A DNA stretch of 64,000 nt from NCBI GenBank assembly GCA_900470155.1, contig UBZT01000010.1, forward strand, positions 310,001-374,000, written 5' to 3'. A model generated the notes under the pieces. It was not told where the DNA came from. It saw only the letters and a list, made by a program, of their open reading frames with translations, and searched no databases. This document shows positions 37,089 through 45,337 of this stretch, piece after piece. The DNA is from Hyphomicrobiales bacterium (GTDB lineage Bacteria; Pseudomonadota; Alphaproteobacteria; Rhizobiales; Rhizobiaceae). How positions within the stretch are numbered: the stretch's first letter is position 1; each line of letters begins with the position of its first letter. The position numbers were made by a program, and so were the translations under genes.

Positions 37089-38675
37089 ATGTTTGAAAAC
37101 CTCCAGGACCGCCTTGGTTCCATTCTGAATGGACTGACCGGCCGTGGCGCATTGTCCGAGGCGGATGTCTCGGCAGCGTTGCGCGAGGTTCGCCGCGCGC
37201 TTCTGGAAGCCGACGTCGCCCTTGAAGTCGTCCGCGGCTTTGTCGAAAGGGTCCGCGAGAAGGCCGTCGGCGCCGCCGTGCTGAAGTCGATCAAGCCCGG
37301 CCAGATGGTCGTCAAGATCGTCCATGACGAGCTGGTCGAGATGCTCGGCACCGAGGGTGTCGGCGTCGACCTGATGGCGGCTGCCCCGGTCGTCATCATG
37401 ATGGTCGGCCTGCAGGGCTCGGGCAAAACCACCACCACCGGCAAGATCGCCAAGCGCCTGACCGAGCGTGACAAGAAGAAGGTCCTGATGGCCTCGCTCG
37501 ACACGCGTCGTCCGGCGGCCCAGGAACAGTTGCGCCAGCTCGGCGCCCAGACCGGCATCGACACGCTGCCGGTCATCGCCGGCCAGTCGCCGACCGATAT
37601 CGCCGCGCGCGCCGTCCAGGCCGCCAAGCTCGGCGGCCATGACGTGGTCATCCTCGACACCGCCGGTCGTACCCATATCGACGAGCCGCTGATGATCGAG
37701 ATGGCCGAGATCAAGGCCCGTTCGAAGCCGCATGAAATCCTGTTGGTCGCCGATGCGCTGACCGGCCAGGACGCCGTCAATCTGGCGCGCAATTTCGACG
37801 AACGCGTCGGCATCACCGGTCTCGTGCTCACCCGCATGGATGGCGATGGCCGTGGCGGTGCGGCCCTTTCGATGCGCGCCGTCACCGGCAAGCCGATCAA
37901 GCTGATCGGCGTCGGCGAAAAGATGTCGGAACTCGACGAGTTCCATCCGCGCCGCATCGCCGACCGTATCCTCGGCATGGGCGACATCGTCTCGCTGGTC
38001 GAGAAGGCTGCCGAGAACATCGATGCCGAAAAGGCGGCCGCCATGGCGGCCCGCATGGCCAAGGGCAAGTTCGACCTCAACGATCTCGCCGACCAGATCG
38101 GCCAGATGCAGAAGATGGGCGGCATGGGCGGCATCATGGGCATGATGCCCGGCATGGCCGGCATGAAGGACAAGATGGCGTCCGCCGGCCTCGACGACAA
38201 GCTATTCAAGCGCCAGCTCGCGATCATCTCCTCGATGACCAAGGCAGAGCGCGCCAATCCGGACCTGCTCAAGCATTCCCGCAAGAAGCGCATCGCCGCC
38301 GGCTCCGGCACGGATGCGGCGCAGATCAACAAGCTTTTGAAAATGCACCGCCAGATGGCCGACATGATGAAAATGATGGGCGGCAAGAAGGGCGGCGGCA
38401 TGATGAAGCAGATGATGGGCGGTCTGGCTTCGAAGATGGGGCTTGGTGGCGGCATGGGTGGCCTTGGGGGTGGAATGGGCGGCATGCCCGATCTGTCCAG
38501 CCTCGACCCGAAGCAGCTTGAAGCGCTGGCCAAGCAGGCCGAAGCCGCCGGCATGAAGCCGGGGGCCGGTCTTCCGGGTCTGGGTGGTGGCGGCCTGCCG
38601 GGTCTCGGCGGCCCGAAACTGCCAGGTCTCGGCGGCGGTTTCCCCGGCCTGCCCGGCCTGCCGAAGAAGAAGTGA
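37089..38675 (+). CDS. ffh: Signal recognition particle protein Ffh
   Basis: A 528-residue SRP GTPase, somewhat longer than the usual 450-500. It has an N domain at 1-95 and a G domain at about 95-295 with GLQGSGKTTTTGKIA, DTRRPAAQEQL, DTAGRTHID and TRMDGDGRGG. The M domain, about 325-430, is methionine-rich and binds signal peptides and SRP RNA. After residue about 430 comes an unusual tail rich in Gly and Met, then repeats of the form PGLGGG ending PKKK. It works with FtsY. The start ATG has AAGGAAG upstream. Confidence 0.97.
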   Translation: MFENLQDRLGSILNGLTGRGALSEADVSAALREVRRALLEADVALEVVRGFVERVREKAVGAAVLKSIKPGQMVVKIVHDELVEMLGTEGVGVDLMAAAPVVIMMVGLQGSGKTTTTGKIAKRLTERDKKKVLMASLDTRRPAAQEQLRQLGAQTGIDTLPVIAGQSPTDIAARAVQAAKLGGHDVVILDTAGRTHIDEPLMIEMAEIKARSKPHEILLVADALTGQDAVNLARNFDERVGITGLVLTRMDGDGRGGAALSMRAVTGKPIKLIGVGEKMSELDEFHPRRIADRILGMGDIVSLVEKAAENIDAEKAAAMAARMAKGKFDLNDLADQIGQMQKMGGMGGIMGMMPGMAGMKDKMASAGLDDKLFKRQLAIISSMTKAERANPDLLKHSRKKRIAAGSGTDAAQINKLLKMHRQMADMMKMMGGKKGGGMMKQMMGGLASKMGLGGGMGGLGGGMGGMPDLSSLDPKQLEALAKQAEAAGMKPGAGLPGLGGGGLPGLGGPKLPGLGGGFPGLPGLPKKK

Positions 38676-38685
38676 AAGGACGCGC

Positions 38686-39006
38686 ATGACTGATCAGACC
38701 GTCAAGCAGCAGCTTTCCGGCTATCGCCAGTCGATCGACAATATCGACGCGGCGCTGGTCCATATGCTGGCGGAACGTTTCCGCTGCACCAAGGCCGTGG
38801 GCATGCTCAAGGCCCAATACGATTTGCCGCCGGCGGACCCGGCGCGCGAGGAATACCAGATCGCCCGCCTGCGCCGCCTGGCCCAGGATGCCAATCTGGA
38901 TCCGGATTTCGCCGAGAAGTTCCTGAACTTCATCATCACCGAAGTCATCCGGCATCATGAAGCCATTGCCGCCGAACATGGTGGCGTAACTGAAAAGACC
39001 GCCTGA
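38686..39006 (+). CDS. Chorismate mutase (AroQ class)
   Basis: A 106-residue all-helical protein of the AroQ type with RQSIDNIDAALVHMLAERF, KAVGMLKAQ and REEYQIARLRRLA, which supply the active-site Arg, Lys and Glu/Asp positions of the family. It converts chorismate to prephenate for phenylalanine and tyrosine. It follows ffh after ten bases with an AAAGGA ribosome site and precedes rpsP, an arrangement I recall from other rhizobia. Confidence 0.92.
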   Translation: MTDQTVKQQLSGYRQSIDNIDAALVHMLAERFRCTKAVGMLKAQYDLPPADPAREEYQIARLRRLAQDANLDPDFAEKFLNFIITEVIRHHEAIAAEHGGVTEKTA

Positions 39007-39072
39007 CGGCGGCCTCAACAAAAAACCGGATCTGCCGTGCGCAGTCCGGACTGAAAACCAAGGAGTAATGCA

Positions 39073-39447
39073 ATGTCCCTGAAGATTCGTCTCGCCCGCG
39101 GTGGTTCCAAGAAGCGCCCTTACTACCAGATCGTTATCGCTGACGCCCGCTCGCCGCGCGATGGCCGCTTCCTCGAGAAGGTCGGTTCGTGGAACCCGAT
39201 GCTCGCAAAGGACAACGACAAGCGCGTTGAACTGAACGCTGACCGCATCAAGGAATGGCTGGTCAAGGGCGCACAGCCGACCGACCGCGTTGCCAAGTTC
39301 CTCGCCGATGCCGGTCTCGTGACCCGCGACGCCCGCAGCAACCCGGAAAAGGCAAAGCCGGGCAAGAAGGCCCTGGAGCGCGTTGCCGAGCGCAAGCAGA
39401 AGGCTGAAGACGCCGCTGCTGCCGCTGCCGAAGCTGCTGCTGAATAA
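39073..39447 (+). CDS. rpsP: 30S ribosomal protein S16
   Basis: A 124-residue S16 with the canonical start [19 protein letters not shown] and [16 protein letters not shown]. The last 30 residues are an Ala/Lys/Glu-rich extension common in alphaproteobacteria. A strong AAGGAG ribosome site precedes it. A terminator follows, so rpsP is cut off from rimM-trmD, unlike the single operon of E. coli. Confidence 0.98.
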   Translation: MSLKIRLARGGSKKRPYYQIVIADARSPRDGRFLEKVGSWNPMLAKDNDKRVELNADRIKEWLVKGAQPTDRVAKFLADAGLVTRDARSNPEKAKPGKKALERVAERKQKAEDAAAAAAEAAAE

Positions 39448-39468
39448 CAGGGTCTCCCCCTGATCAAG

Positions 39469-39498
39469 CGGGCGGTGGGTCTCTCACCGCCCGTTTTT
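39469..39498 (+). terminator. Intrinsic terminator after rpsP
   Basis: A perfect 9-bp GC-rich stem (CGGGCGGTG with CACCGCCCG) with a seven-base loop is followed by TTTTT. It lies 21 bases past the rpsP stop. Confidence 0.92.
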
Positions 39499-39569
39499 GC
39501 GTTTTCTTTATCTGCGCTTGCCCTTAAAAGGGTAGGCACACCAGCCTCTCTTCAGGATAACAAAGACCC

Positions 39570-40145
39570 ATGACCGTGCTGCAGAACCCCGTCTTGATGG
39601 CCGTGATCGGCGCTGCCCAGGGCTTGCGCGGCGAGGTCCGGGTGAAAACTTATACCGCCGAGCAGTTGTCGCTTGGCGAATACGGCGCGCTTTACAGTGC
39701 CGACGGACGCAAGTTTGAGATCCTCGATATCCGTGAAGCCAAGACGGTCGCGATCGTGCGCTTCCGCGGTATCAACGACCGCAATGCCGCCGAGGCGCTG
39801 AACGGGCTGGAACTGTTCGTCGACCGCGACAGCCTGCCCAATGACGACCTGGACGATGACGAATTCTACTATGCCGATCTCGAAGGTCTCGAGGTCTATG
39901 ATGCCGAGAACAATCACTATGGCGCGGTGTCCGGCGTTTATGATTTCGGCGCCGGCGATCTGCTGGAGCTGAAAGGTCCCGGCAAACGGCCGGTGCTCAT
40001 TCCTTTCTCGGAAGCCGCCGTGCTTGAGATCGATCTTGAAGGCAACCGTATCCTGGTCGATCCGATCGCCGCCGGCCTGAAGGACGACGGCGAGGAAAAA
40101 CCCTACGGCCTCGGCAAGCCGCGCCCGCCCTATGGCAGCAAATGA
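39570..40145 (+). CDS. rimM: Ribosome maturation factor RimM
   Basis: A 191-residue RimM. The N-terminal RimM beta-barrel carries [18 protein letters not shown] and [13 protein letters not shown], and the C-terminal PRC-barrel carries [11 protein letters not shown] and [15 protein letters not shown]. It binds S19 and aids 30S assembly. It has its own 70-base upstream gap after the rpsP terminator and is followed by trmD after seven bases. Confidence 0.97.
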   Translation: MTVLQNPVLMAVIGAAQGLRGEVRVKTYTAEQLSLGEYGALYSADGRKFEILDIREAKTVAIVRFRGINDRNAAEALNGLELFVDRDSLPNDDLDDDEFYYADLEGLEVYDAENNHYGAVSGVYDFGAGDLLELKGPGKRPVLIPFSEAAVLEIDLEGNRILVDPIAAGLKDDGEEKPYGLGKPRPPYGSK

Positions 40146-40152
40146 TCCGGCC

Positions 40153-40854
40153 ATGAGCTTCAAGGCCTCCATTCTGACCCTCTATCCGGATATGTTTCCG
40201 GGCCATCTCGGCCAGGCGCTGGCCGGACGGGCGTTGGAGCGCGGCGACTGGTCGCTGGAAGCGGTTCAGATCCGTGATTTTGCCGAGGACAAACATCGCA
40301 GTGTGGATGACACCCCGTCCGGTGGCGGTGCCGGCATGGTGCTCAAGCCGGATGTCCTGGCGCGGGCGATTGATTCCATAGCCGACGATGCACGACCGCG
40401 GCTGCTGATGAGCCCGCGCGGTCGGCCGCTCACCCAGCAGCGCGTGCGTGAACTTGCGGACGGCGAAGGCGTGGTGATCGTCTGCGGTCGCTTCGAAGGC
40501 GTCGACCAGCGCGTCATCGATGCGCGGCAACTCGAGGAAGTGTCCATCGGCGACTATATATTGTCCGGCGGCGAGCCGGCAGCCCTCACCCTGCTCGATG
40601 CCGTAGTGCGCATTCTGCCCGGCGTCATGGGCAACCAGTTGTCGGGCGTGCATGAGAGCTTCGAAGGCGGACTGCTCGAACATCCGCACTATACCCGGCC
40701 GCAGGTTTTCGAGGGTCGCGATATTCCCGAAATCCTGACCTCCGGCAATCATGCGGCGATCGAGAAATGGCGTCAGGCGGAAGCGGTCAAGCTGACGAAG
40801 GAACGTCGCCCGGACCTGCTGGCCGCGTCAAAATCTCAACCTGTCACGAAGTAA
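40153..40854 (+). CDS. trmD: tRNA (guanine-N1)-methyltransferase TrmD
   Basis: A 233-residue SPOUT methyltransferase making m1G37. Motifs are [41 protein letters not shown] and the knot loop [17 protein letters not shown] at 40153 is chosen because [17 protein letters not shown] matches the family start; ATG 40132 would overlap rimM. Its last 19 bases overlap the convergent TauE/SafE gene. Confidence 0.96.
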   Translation: MSFKASILTLYPDMFPGHLGQALAGRALERGDWSLEAVQIRDFAEDKHRSVDDTPSGGGAGMVLKPDVLARAIDSIADDARPRLLMSPRGRPLTQQRVRELADGEGVVIVCGRFEGVDQRVIDARQLEEVSIGDYILSGGEPAALTLLDAVVRILPGVMGNQLSGVHESFEGGLLEHPHYTRPQVFEGRDIPEILTSGNHAAIEKWRQAEAVKLTKERRPDLLAASKSQPVTK

Positions 40855-41582
40855 TAGATCGCAAGGCCGACACCGGCCGCCACGACCAGCCAGCGCATCA
40901 CCGGCTGCGGAACCTTCTTTGCCATGGCGACACCGGCATAGCCGCCGAGCGCGACAGCCGGGATCATGATCGCGGCATGTAGCCAGGACAGCGCACCCGC
41001 GCCGACGAAAACGGCGATCGCCACGGCGGCAATGACGATCGACAGGAAGTTTTTCAGCGCATTGAGGCGATGATAGTCGCCGCCGCTGGCGAGCCCCAGC
41101 GATGCCAGCATCATGATGCCCATGCCGGCGCCGAAAAAGCCGCCATAAAACGAGGTTGCGGCCTGAAGCACGAGGCCCAGCGGGCTGGCCGGGTGGCTTT
41201 CGCCCGCCGTCTTCGGCCGCAGTTTCGGACCCGCCGCAAAGACCGCGGTTGCGGCCAGCAGCAGCCACGGAACCATGGCGCGGAACGACGGGTTGGAGAG
41301 CGATATCAGGAAGAGCGCACCGCCGAATGCACCAATGGCGGACACGATGCCCAGCGCCAGCGCACTTTTCCAGAGGCCGGCGAATTCGCGGCGATAGGCC
41401 AATGTCGAGGTGATGTAACCGGGAAACTGGGTCACCGACGAGGTGGCATTGGCGCTGATTGGCGGCAGGCCCGCCAGTGTCAGCGCGCCGAAGGTCAGGA
41501 AAGTGCCGCCGCCGGCAATGGCATTGACCGCGCCGGACAGAAAGCCTGCGACGAACAATAGGCAGATCAAGGCGACGGACAT
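40836..41582 (-). CDS. TauE/SafE family membrane transporter
   Basis: A 248-residue protein with seven to eight hydrophobic segments and the TauE/SafE motifs [18 protein letters not shown] near the N terminus and [15 protein letters not shown] in the middle. The family exports or imports small sulfur-containing or organic anions; the substrate is not predictable. It is convergent with trmD and overlaps it by 19 bases. Its insertion between trmD and rplS breaks the classical rpsP-rimM-trmD-rplS order. Confidence 0.9.
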   Translation of the reverse strand: MSVALICLLFVAGFLSGAVNAIAGGGTFLTFGALTLAGLPPISANATSSVTQFPGYITSTLAYRREFAGLWKSALALGIVSAIGAFGGALFLISLSNPSFRAMVPWLLLAATAVFAAGPKLRPKTAGESHPASPLGLVLQAATSFYGGFFGAGMGIMMLASLGLASGGDYHRLNALKNFLSIVIAAVAIAVFVGAGALSWLHAAIMIPAVALGGYAGVAMAKKVPQPVMRWLVVAAGVGLAIYYFVTG

Positions 41583-41802
41583 TCGGCAAACTCCCTTTGA
41601 TGCGACTGGTCGCAGTCATAGCATCGTAAAATCGACCGACAAGCCGCATTTCAAGGGCTTCCGGCGGATAAAATTGGCCCCCAAGGGGTGACAAGCCGCG
41701 CCCCATGGTGTAATGGCCCGCTCGGATATGGGCAACAAGCCCGTCTGCCAAAACAAAGAACCGCGTATTCGCTCCCGCCTTTCGAGGCAAGATCTGGAGG
41801 CC

Positions 41803-41837
41803 ACGGCCGAAGGATGAACGTTGAGCGCTCTGGCCGT
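41803..41837 (+). other. Possible hairpin in the rplS leader
   Basis: ACGGCC (41803-41808) and GGCCGT (41832-41837) can pair across a 23-base loop, ending 23 bases before the L19 start. Ribosomal protein leaders are often structured, but this short helix is weak evidence. The rest of the 278-base gap before rplS shows no gene. Confidence 0.3.
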
Positions 41838-41860
41838 TTCAGAAGAAATTGAGGTTAGAC

Positions 41861-42412
41861 ATGAACATCATTCAGCAGCTGGAAGCCGAACAGGCCGCCA
41901 AGATCGAAGCCAAGCGCAAGCTGCCGGAATTCTCGGCTGGCGATACGCTTCGCGTCAACGTCACCGTCAAGGAAGGCACGCGTACCCGCGTACAGGCCTA
42001 CGAAGGCGTTTGCATCGCGCGTTCGGGCGGCGGCATCAACGAGAGCTTCACCGTTCGCAAGATCTCTTACGGCGAAGGCGTCGAGCGCGTATTCCCGGTC
42101 TACTCGCCGATGGTCGAAAGCGTCGAAGTCGTTCGCCGTGGTAAGGTCCGTCGCGCCAAGCTCTACTACCTGCGCGATCGTCGCGGCAAGTCGGCTCGTA
42201 TCATTGAAGACACCGGCGTCCGCGCCCGCAAGCTGAACGACGCCGAGCGCGCCGCGATCGCTGAAGAAAAGGCACGTCTGGAAGCCGAAAAGGTAGCGGC
42301 AGCACAGGCTCTGGCCGCCGAAAAGGCAGCAGCCGAAGCCGCTGAAGCCAAGGCCGCTGCAGAAGCTGCCGCTGCTGCAGAAGCAACGGCTGCCGAAGGC
42401 ACCGCAGAATAA
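41861..42412 (+). CDS. rplS: 50S ribosomal protein L19
   Basis: A 183-residue L19 with [39 protein letters not shown] and the C-terminal core [12 protein letters not shown]. Standard L19 is about 115-120 residues. Here about 60 residues of Ala/Glu/Lys repeat ([19 protein letters not shown]) follow, as in other rhizobia. ATG at 41861 is chosen because it matches the family start and has TTGAGG upstream. A strong terminator follows. Confidence 0.97.
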   Translation: MNIIQQLEAEQAAKIEAKRKLPEFSAGDTLRVNVTVKEGTRTRVQAYEGVCIARSGGGINESFTVRKISYGEGVERVFPVYSPMVESVEVVRRGKVRRAKLYYLRDRRGKSARIIEDTGVRARKLNDAERAAIAEEKARLEAEKVAAAQALAAEKAAAEAAEAKAAAEAAAAAEATAAEGTAE

Positions 42413-42436
42413 GACTTTCCCGTTTCGGGATTTGGG

Positions 42437-42465
42437 AAAGGCGGCCTTCGGGTCGCCTTTTTCGT
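42437..42465 (+). terminator. Intrinsic terminator after rplS
   Basis: AAAGGCGGCC and GGTCGCCTTT pair (one G-T) around a TTCG tetraloop and are followed by a short T-rich run (TTCGTTTT). It lies 24 bases past the rplS stop. Confidence 0.88.
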
Positions 42466-42564
42466 TTTAAGCTGGTGCGACATCCGCGCGCAGCCATTGC
42501 CGGGTTTCCCGACTTGTGGTGATCGGGTCTGCCTGTTATCCATTCTCGCCTGTCGGGGGATAGA

Positions 42565-42966
42565 ATGACGCAGCGTGGACCAATTGCGACCTGGATGACG
42601 ATGATGCGCATTGCGTGCGTCGTTGCCCTGTGCGCTGTCGGTTTTGCCCACCGCGCGCCTGTCGCCTATGCCACGGTCCTGAGTGCGGCTGAGATCGCCG
42701 CCCTGACGCTTCCCGACGGCTCTCTCCCCGACCTGTGCCTGCCTGGGCAGGGCGAGGACGGCAAATCGAAGACGCATACGGCTTCCACCGATTGCGAAGC
42801 CTGCCGGATCTCCGGGCAGATCCTACCGCTGACGCCGACCGACCTGGTCGGCACGCGCCTGCCGATCGCCACCCATATTGCCCTGCCGCTTCGCGCCGAG
42901 GCATTTTACCGGCAGCTTTTTCCTCCCAATGGCGGCCCCCGAGCCCCTCCCGTTTCGGTCGTTTGA
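42565..42966 (+). CDS. DUF2946 protein with CxxC and C-terminal RAPP motif (candidate copper-sensing upstream ORF)
   Basis: A 133-residue protein with an N-terminal hydrophobic signal segment (residues about 13-36), a C77-E-A-C80 pair and the C-terminal stretch PRAPPVSVV (R126-P129). In Bordetella a DUF2946 protein at the head of a copper-regulated operon was reported to sense copper through its CxxC as a nascent chain. A RAPP motif near its end stalls ribosomes, and copper relieves the stall and lets Rho stop transcription. Both motifs are present here, spaced 45 residues apart. The gene has a GGGGGA ribosome site and heads a Crp/Fnr regulator gene and a PepSY protein gene on the same strand. 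The regulatory role here is inferred. Confidence 0.82.
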   Translation: MTQRGPIATWMTMMRIACVVALCAVGFAHRAPVAYATVLSAAEIAALTLPDGSLPDLCLPGQGEDGKSKTHTASTDCEACRISGQILPLTPTDLVGTRLPIATHIALPLRAEAFYRQLFPPNGGPRAPPVSVV

Positions 42967-43030
42967 TCTGAGCCCGGTACGTCGGCGGCCCTGCTGCCTG
43001 CGTCCGGATACCGTCAAATCTGGCCGCTAA

Positions 43031-43066
43031 ACATGCCCATATGGCATGTCCGGCCAAAGACCGGAC
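43031..43066. promoter_or_regulatory. Overlapping inverted repeats before the Crp/Fnr gene
   Basis: ACATGCC-N5-GGCATGT (43031-43049) and GTCCGG-N7-CCGGAC (43048-43066) overlap by two bases, just ahead of the ATG at 43073; the first also covers an alternative ATG at 43046. They could be RNA hairpins controlling translation or Rho access, or a protein-binding site for the downstream regulator. Neither has a T-run. Confidence 0.5.
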
Positions 43067-43072
43067 CTGCCC

Positions 43073-43771
43073 ATGCTTGATCCACTTCCCCATTCGCGCG
43101 CTTCGTCCGCTATGGTTTCCATGCCTCCCATGGGCACCGCGCACCAGGACACGCAGCGCGCCGATCGCCACAGCGCCGCACTTCTGCCGCCGCGCACCAC
43201 GATCTTTCTCGAAGGCTTTGCCCGCTCGCCACTCTACCGGGTGATTGAGGGATGCGTGGCGACATCGCAGGCTCTGTCGGATGGTCGCCGCCAGATTATC
43301 GATATTGTTGGCCCCGGGCGCGTGTTCGGGCTCGGTCTTGGCGATCGCAACCACTGCTCGGCTGAAACCCTCGGCTGGACCAGGCTTGAACCCTATGGCG
43401 ACTGTGCCGGCCCTTTGCTGGAAATGGCGCTGCACGAGATGCTGGCGCGGTCACAGGCACTGACCATGCTGCTCGGTCGCAAGACGGCGTCCGAGCGGGT
43501 TGCCTTTGCCATTCTCGATCTTGCCGGACAATTCGGTCGCCCCGCCCGCCAGCGCAAGCGTGGTGCAGTCACCTTCCATCTCTACCCGACCCGCGCCGAT
43601 CTCGCCGACTGGCTTGGCCTGACGATCGAGACCGTCAGCCGGTGCTTCACCCGGTTGAAGCGCGCCGGTTTCATCGACTTCCAGACAACCGATCTTGTCA
43701 CCCTGCTCGAACCGGCGTCGCTGGCGCGGGTGGCAGCCGGTGACGGACATCTCCCGCTTTCATCGATCTAA
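43073..43771 (+). CDS. Crp/Fnr-family transcription regulator
   Basis: About 232 residues from ATG 43073; ATG 43046 is in frame, and neither has a clear ribosome site. The sensor region is a degenerate cNMP-like beta roll (FARSPLYRVIEGCVATSQ, GRRQIIDIVGPGRVFGLGL). The C-terminal winged helix, YPTRADLADWLGLTIETVSRCFTRL, resembles the FixK/FnrN branch. The N-terminal cysteine cluster of oxygen-sensing FNR is absent, so any signal must differ. Scattered cysteines (EGCVA, NHCSAE, DCAGP) might bind a metal. It lies between the DUF2946 gene and the PepSY gene, ending nine bases before the latter, so it probably controls this locus or related metal genes. Confidence 0.85.
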   Translation: MLDPLPHSRASSAMVSMPPMGTAHQDTQRADRHSAALLPPRTTIFLEGFARSPLYRVIEGCVATSQALSDGRRQIIDIVGPGRVFGLGLGDRNHCSAETLGWTRLEPYGDCAGPLLEMALHEMLARSQALTMLLGRKTASERVAFAILDLAGQFGRPARQRKRGAVTFHLYPTRADLADWLGLTIETVSRCFTRLKRAGFIDFQTTDLVTLLEPASLARVAAGDGHLPLSSI

Positions 43772-43780
43772 GAGGATCCC

Positions 43781-45196
43781 ATGTCGACTGTTCAAGGTCT
43801 TTCCCCCACAGCGGAGGCACAGCAGAGTGCCTCGCGCCGCTTCTATTTCACCGCCTGGCGCTGGCATTTCTATGCCGGCCTCTATGTCGCGCCCTTCCTG
43901 ATGATGCTCGCCGTGACCGGCCTCATCATGTTGTGGTCCGCGGTCTTCGTCGGCCGTGATGGCGAAAAACTCTATAGCGCCACACCTCAGGCCGAGACCG
44001 CTTCCGTATCCAGACAGGCCGAGGCCGCCTTCATGACGGCGCCCGACGGCCAGATCGTCCAGTATATCGCGCCGCGAACGGCAGACGGTTCAGCCGTATT
44101 CCGCATCAACCGGGGCGATGCTTCCAGCATGGTCGCCGTTGACCCCTACACGGCAGAGGTTCTGGGCACCTGGGAGCGGCACAACGGCCTCTATGATCTG
44201 GCCAACACGATCCATGGCACGCTCATGCTCGGCACGGTCGGTGACCGGCTGATCGAAATCGCCGCCGGCTTCGGTGTGGTGCTGATCGTCACGGGTCTCT
44301 ATCTTTGGTGGCCGCGGGGCGGTCAGGGCTTTGCCAGCGTTCTGGTTCCCAACTTTGCCGCGAAGGGACGGGCGCTGTGGAAGTCGCTGCATCTGACCGT
44401 TGGCTTCTACATCTCGGCGATCCTGCTGGTCTTCCTCCTGTCGGGCCTGACCTGGGCCGGTATCTGGGGCGAAAAAATGACCCAGGCCTGGAGCACCTTC
44501 CCGGCGGAAAAATGGGACAACGTGCCGCTGTCCGACGAAACCCATGCCAAGATGAACCATGGCGGGGTCAAGGACGTGCCATGGACGCTAGAGCAGACGC
44601 CGATGCCGGTTTCCGGCTCGGCAGCTGGTGTCGCAGGCACGCCGGATGGCCAGCCGGTCGATCTTGACGCGATCGTTGCACTTGCCCGCGCGCTGGGCTT
44701 CGACCAGCGGTTCCAGCTTGCCTTTCCGGGCGATGCGAATGGCGTCTGGACAATCTCGCGCGACACGATGAGCAATGACAGCTCCAATCCGCTGTCGGAT
44801 CGTACCGTGCATGTCGACCAGTATACCGGCAAGATCCTCGCCAATGTCGGTTTTTCCGACTATGGCACGGCTGGCAAGGCCATGGCGGTCGGCATCGCCT
44901 TCCATGAGGGGGACATGGGTCTGTGGAACCTGGCACTGGTGACGATCTTCTGTCTGTCGATCATCTTCCTGTCGGTCAGCGGTATCGTCATGTGGTGGAA
45001 GCGTCGCCCGAAGGGTGCCGCCCGTCTCGTTGCGCCGGTGGTCAGCGAACCCGGGCCGTTGTGGAAGACCGGGGCGGTCGTGATGCTTGCCGTGTCGCTG
45101 CTGTTTCCGCTGTCCGGCGCCGTGCTTGTCGGCGTGCTGCTGCTCGACCTGCTGGTGATCCGTCACGTGAAACCGCTGAAGCGGGCCGTCAGCTGA
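43781..45196 (+). CDS. PepSY-associated transmembrane protein (candidate metal reductase)
   Basis: A 471-residue inner-membrane protein of the PepSY_TM/PiuB class. It has a first helix near residues 30-55 (FYAGLYVAPFLMMLAVTGLI), PepSY-like periplasmic stretches, a central helix pair with GLYLWWPRG, and C-terminal helices with GIVMWWKRRP. Conserved histidines near the membrane (RWHFYAGLY, TIHGTLMLG, LHLTVGFY, FHEGDMG) could bind heme. Relatives such as FoxB reduce siderophore iron, and others have been linked to cupric reduction. With a DUF2946 leader gene upstream, a copper-linked reductase is the better guess, though iron is possible. Confidence 0.87.
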   Translation: MSTVQGLSPTAEAQQSASRRFYFTAWRWHFYAGLYVAPFLMMLAVTGLIMLWSAVFVGRDGEKLYSATPQAETASVSRQAEAAFMTAPDGQIVQYIAPRTADGSAVFRINRGDASSMVAVDPYTAEVLGTWERHNGLYDLANTIHGTLMLGTVGDRLIEIAAGFGVVLIVTGLYLWWPRGGQGFASVLVPNFAAKGRALWKSLHLTVGFYISAILLVFLLSGLTWAGIWGEKMTQAWSTFPAEKWDNVPLSDETHAKMNHGGVKDVPWTLEQTPMPVSGSAAGVAGTPDGQPVDLDAIVALARALGFDQRFQLAFPGDANGVWTISRDTMSNDSSNPLSDRTVHVDQYTGKILANVGFSDYGTAGKAMAVGIAFHEGDMGLWNLALVTIFCLSIIFLSVSGIVMWWKRRPKGAARLVAPVVSEPGPLWKTGAVVMLAVSLLFPLSGAVLVGVLLLDLLVIRHVKPLKRAVS

Positions 45197-45205
45197 GATT
45201 TCAAC

Positions 45206-45234
45206 GCCGGCGGCTGATCAAATCGGCCGCTGGC
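45206..45234. other. Stem-loop after the PepSY gene
   Basis: GCCGGCGGC pairs with GCCGCTGGC (one G-T) around an 11-base loop, ten bases after the PepSY stop. There is no T-run, so termination here is uncertain. Confidence 0.35.
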
Positions 45235-45337
45235 ATTCAATACGGGCCGTGAAACCATGCCCTTGGAAAGGCGGGCAGCACTTGCCTTGGCCAAACAAAC
45301 TGTGACACTCTGCCTTGCCACAATTCAGGAGAGTTCC

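Noticed and set aside
42536..43435. A 299-codon minus-strand frame across the DUF2946 and Crp/Fnr genes
   Set aside because: It would be antisense to two genes with recognisable motifs and has no family features.
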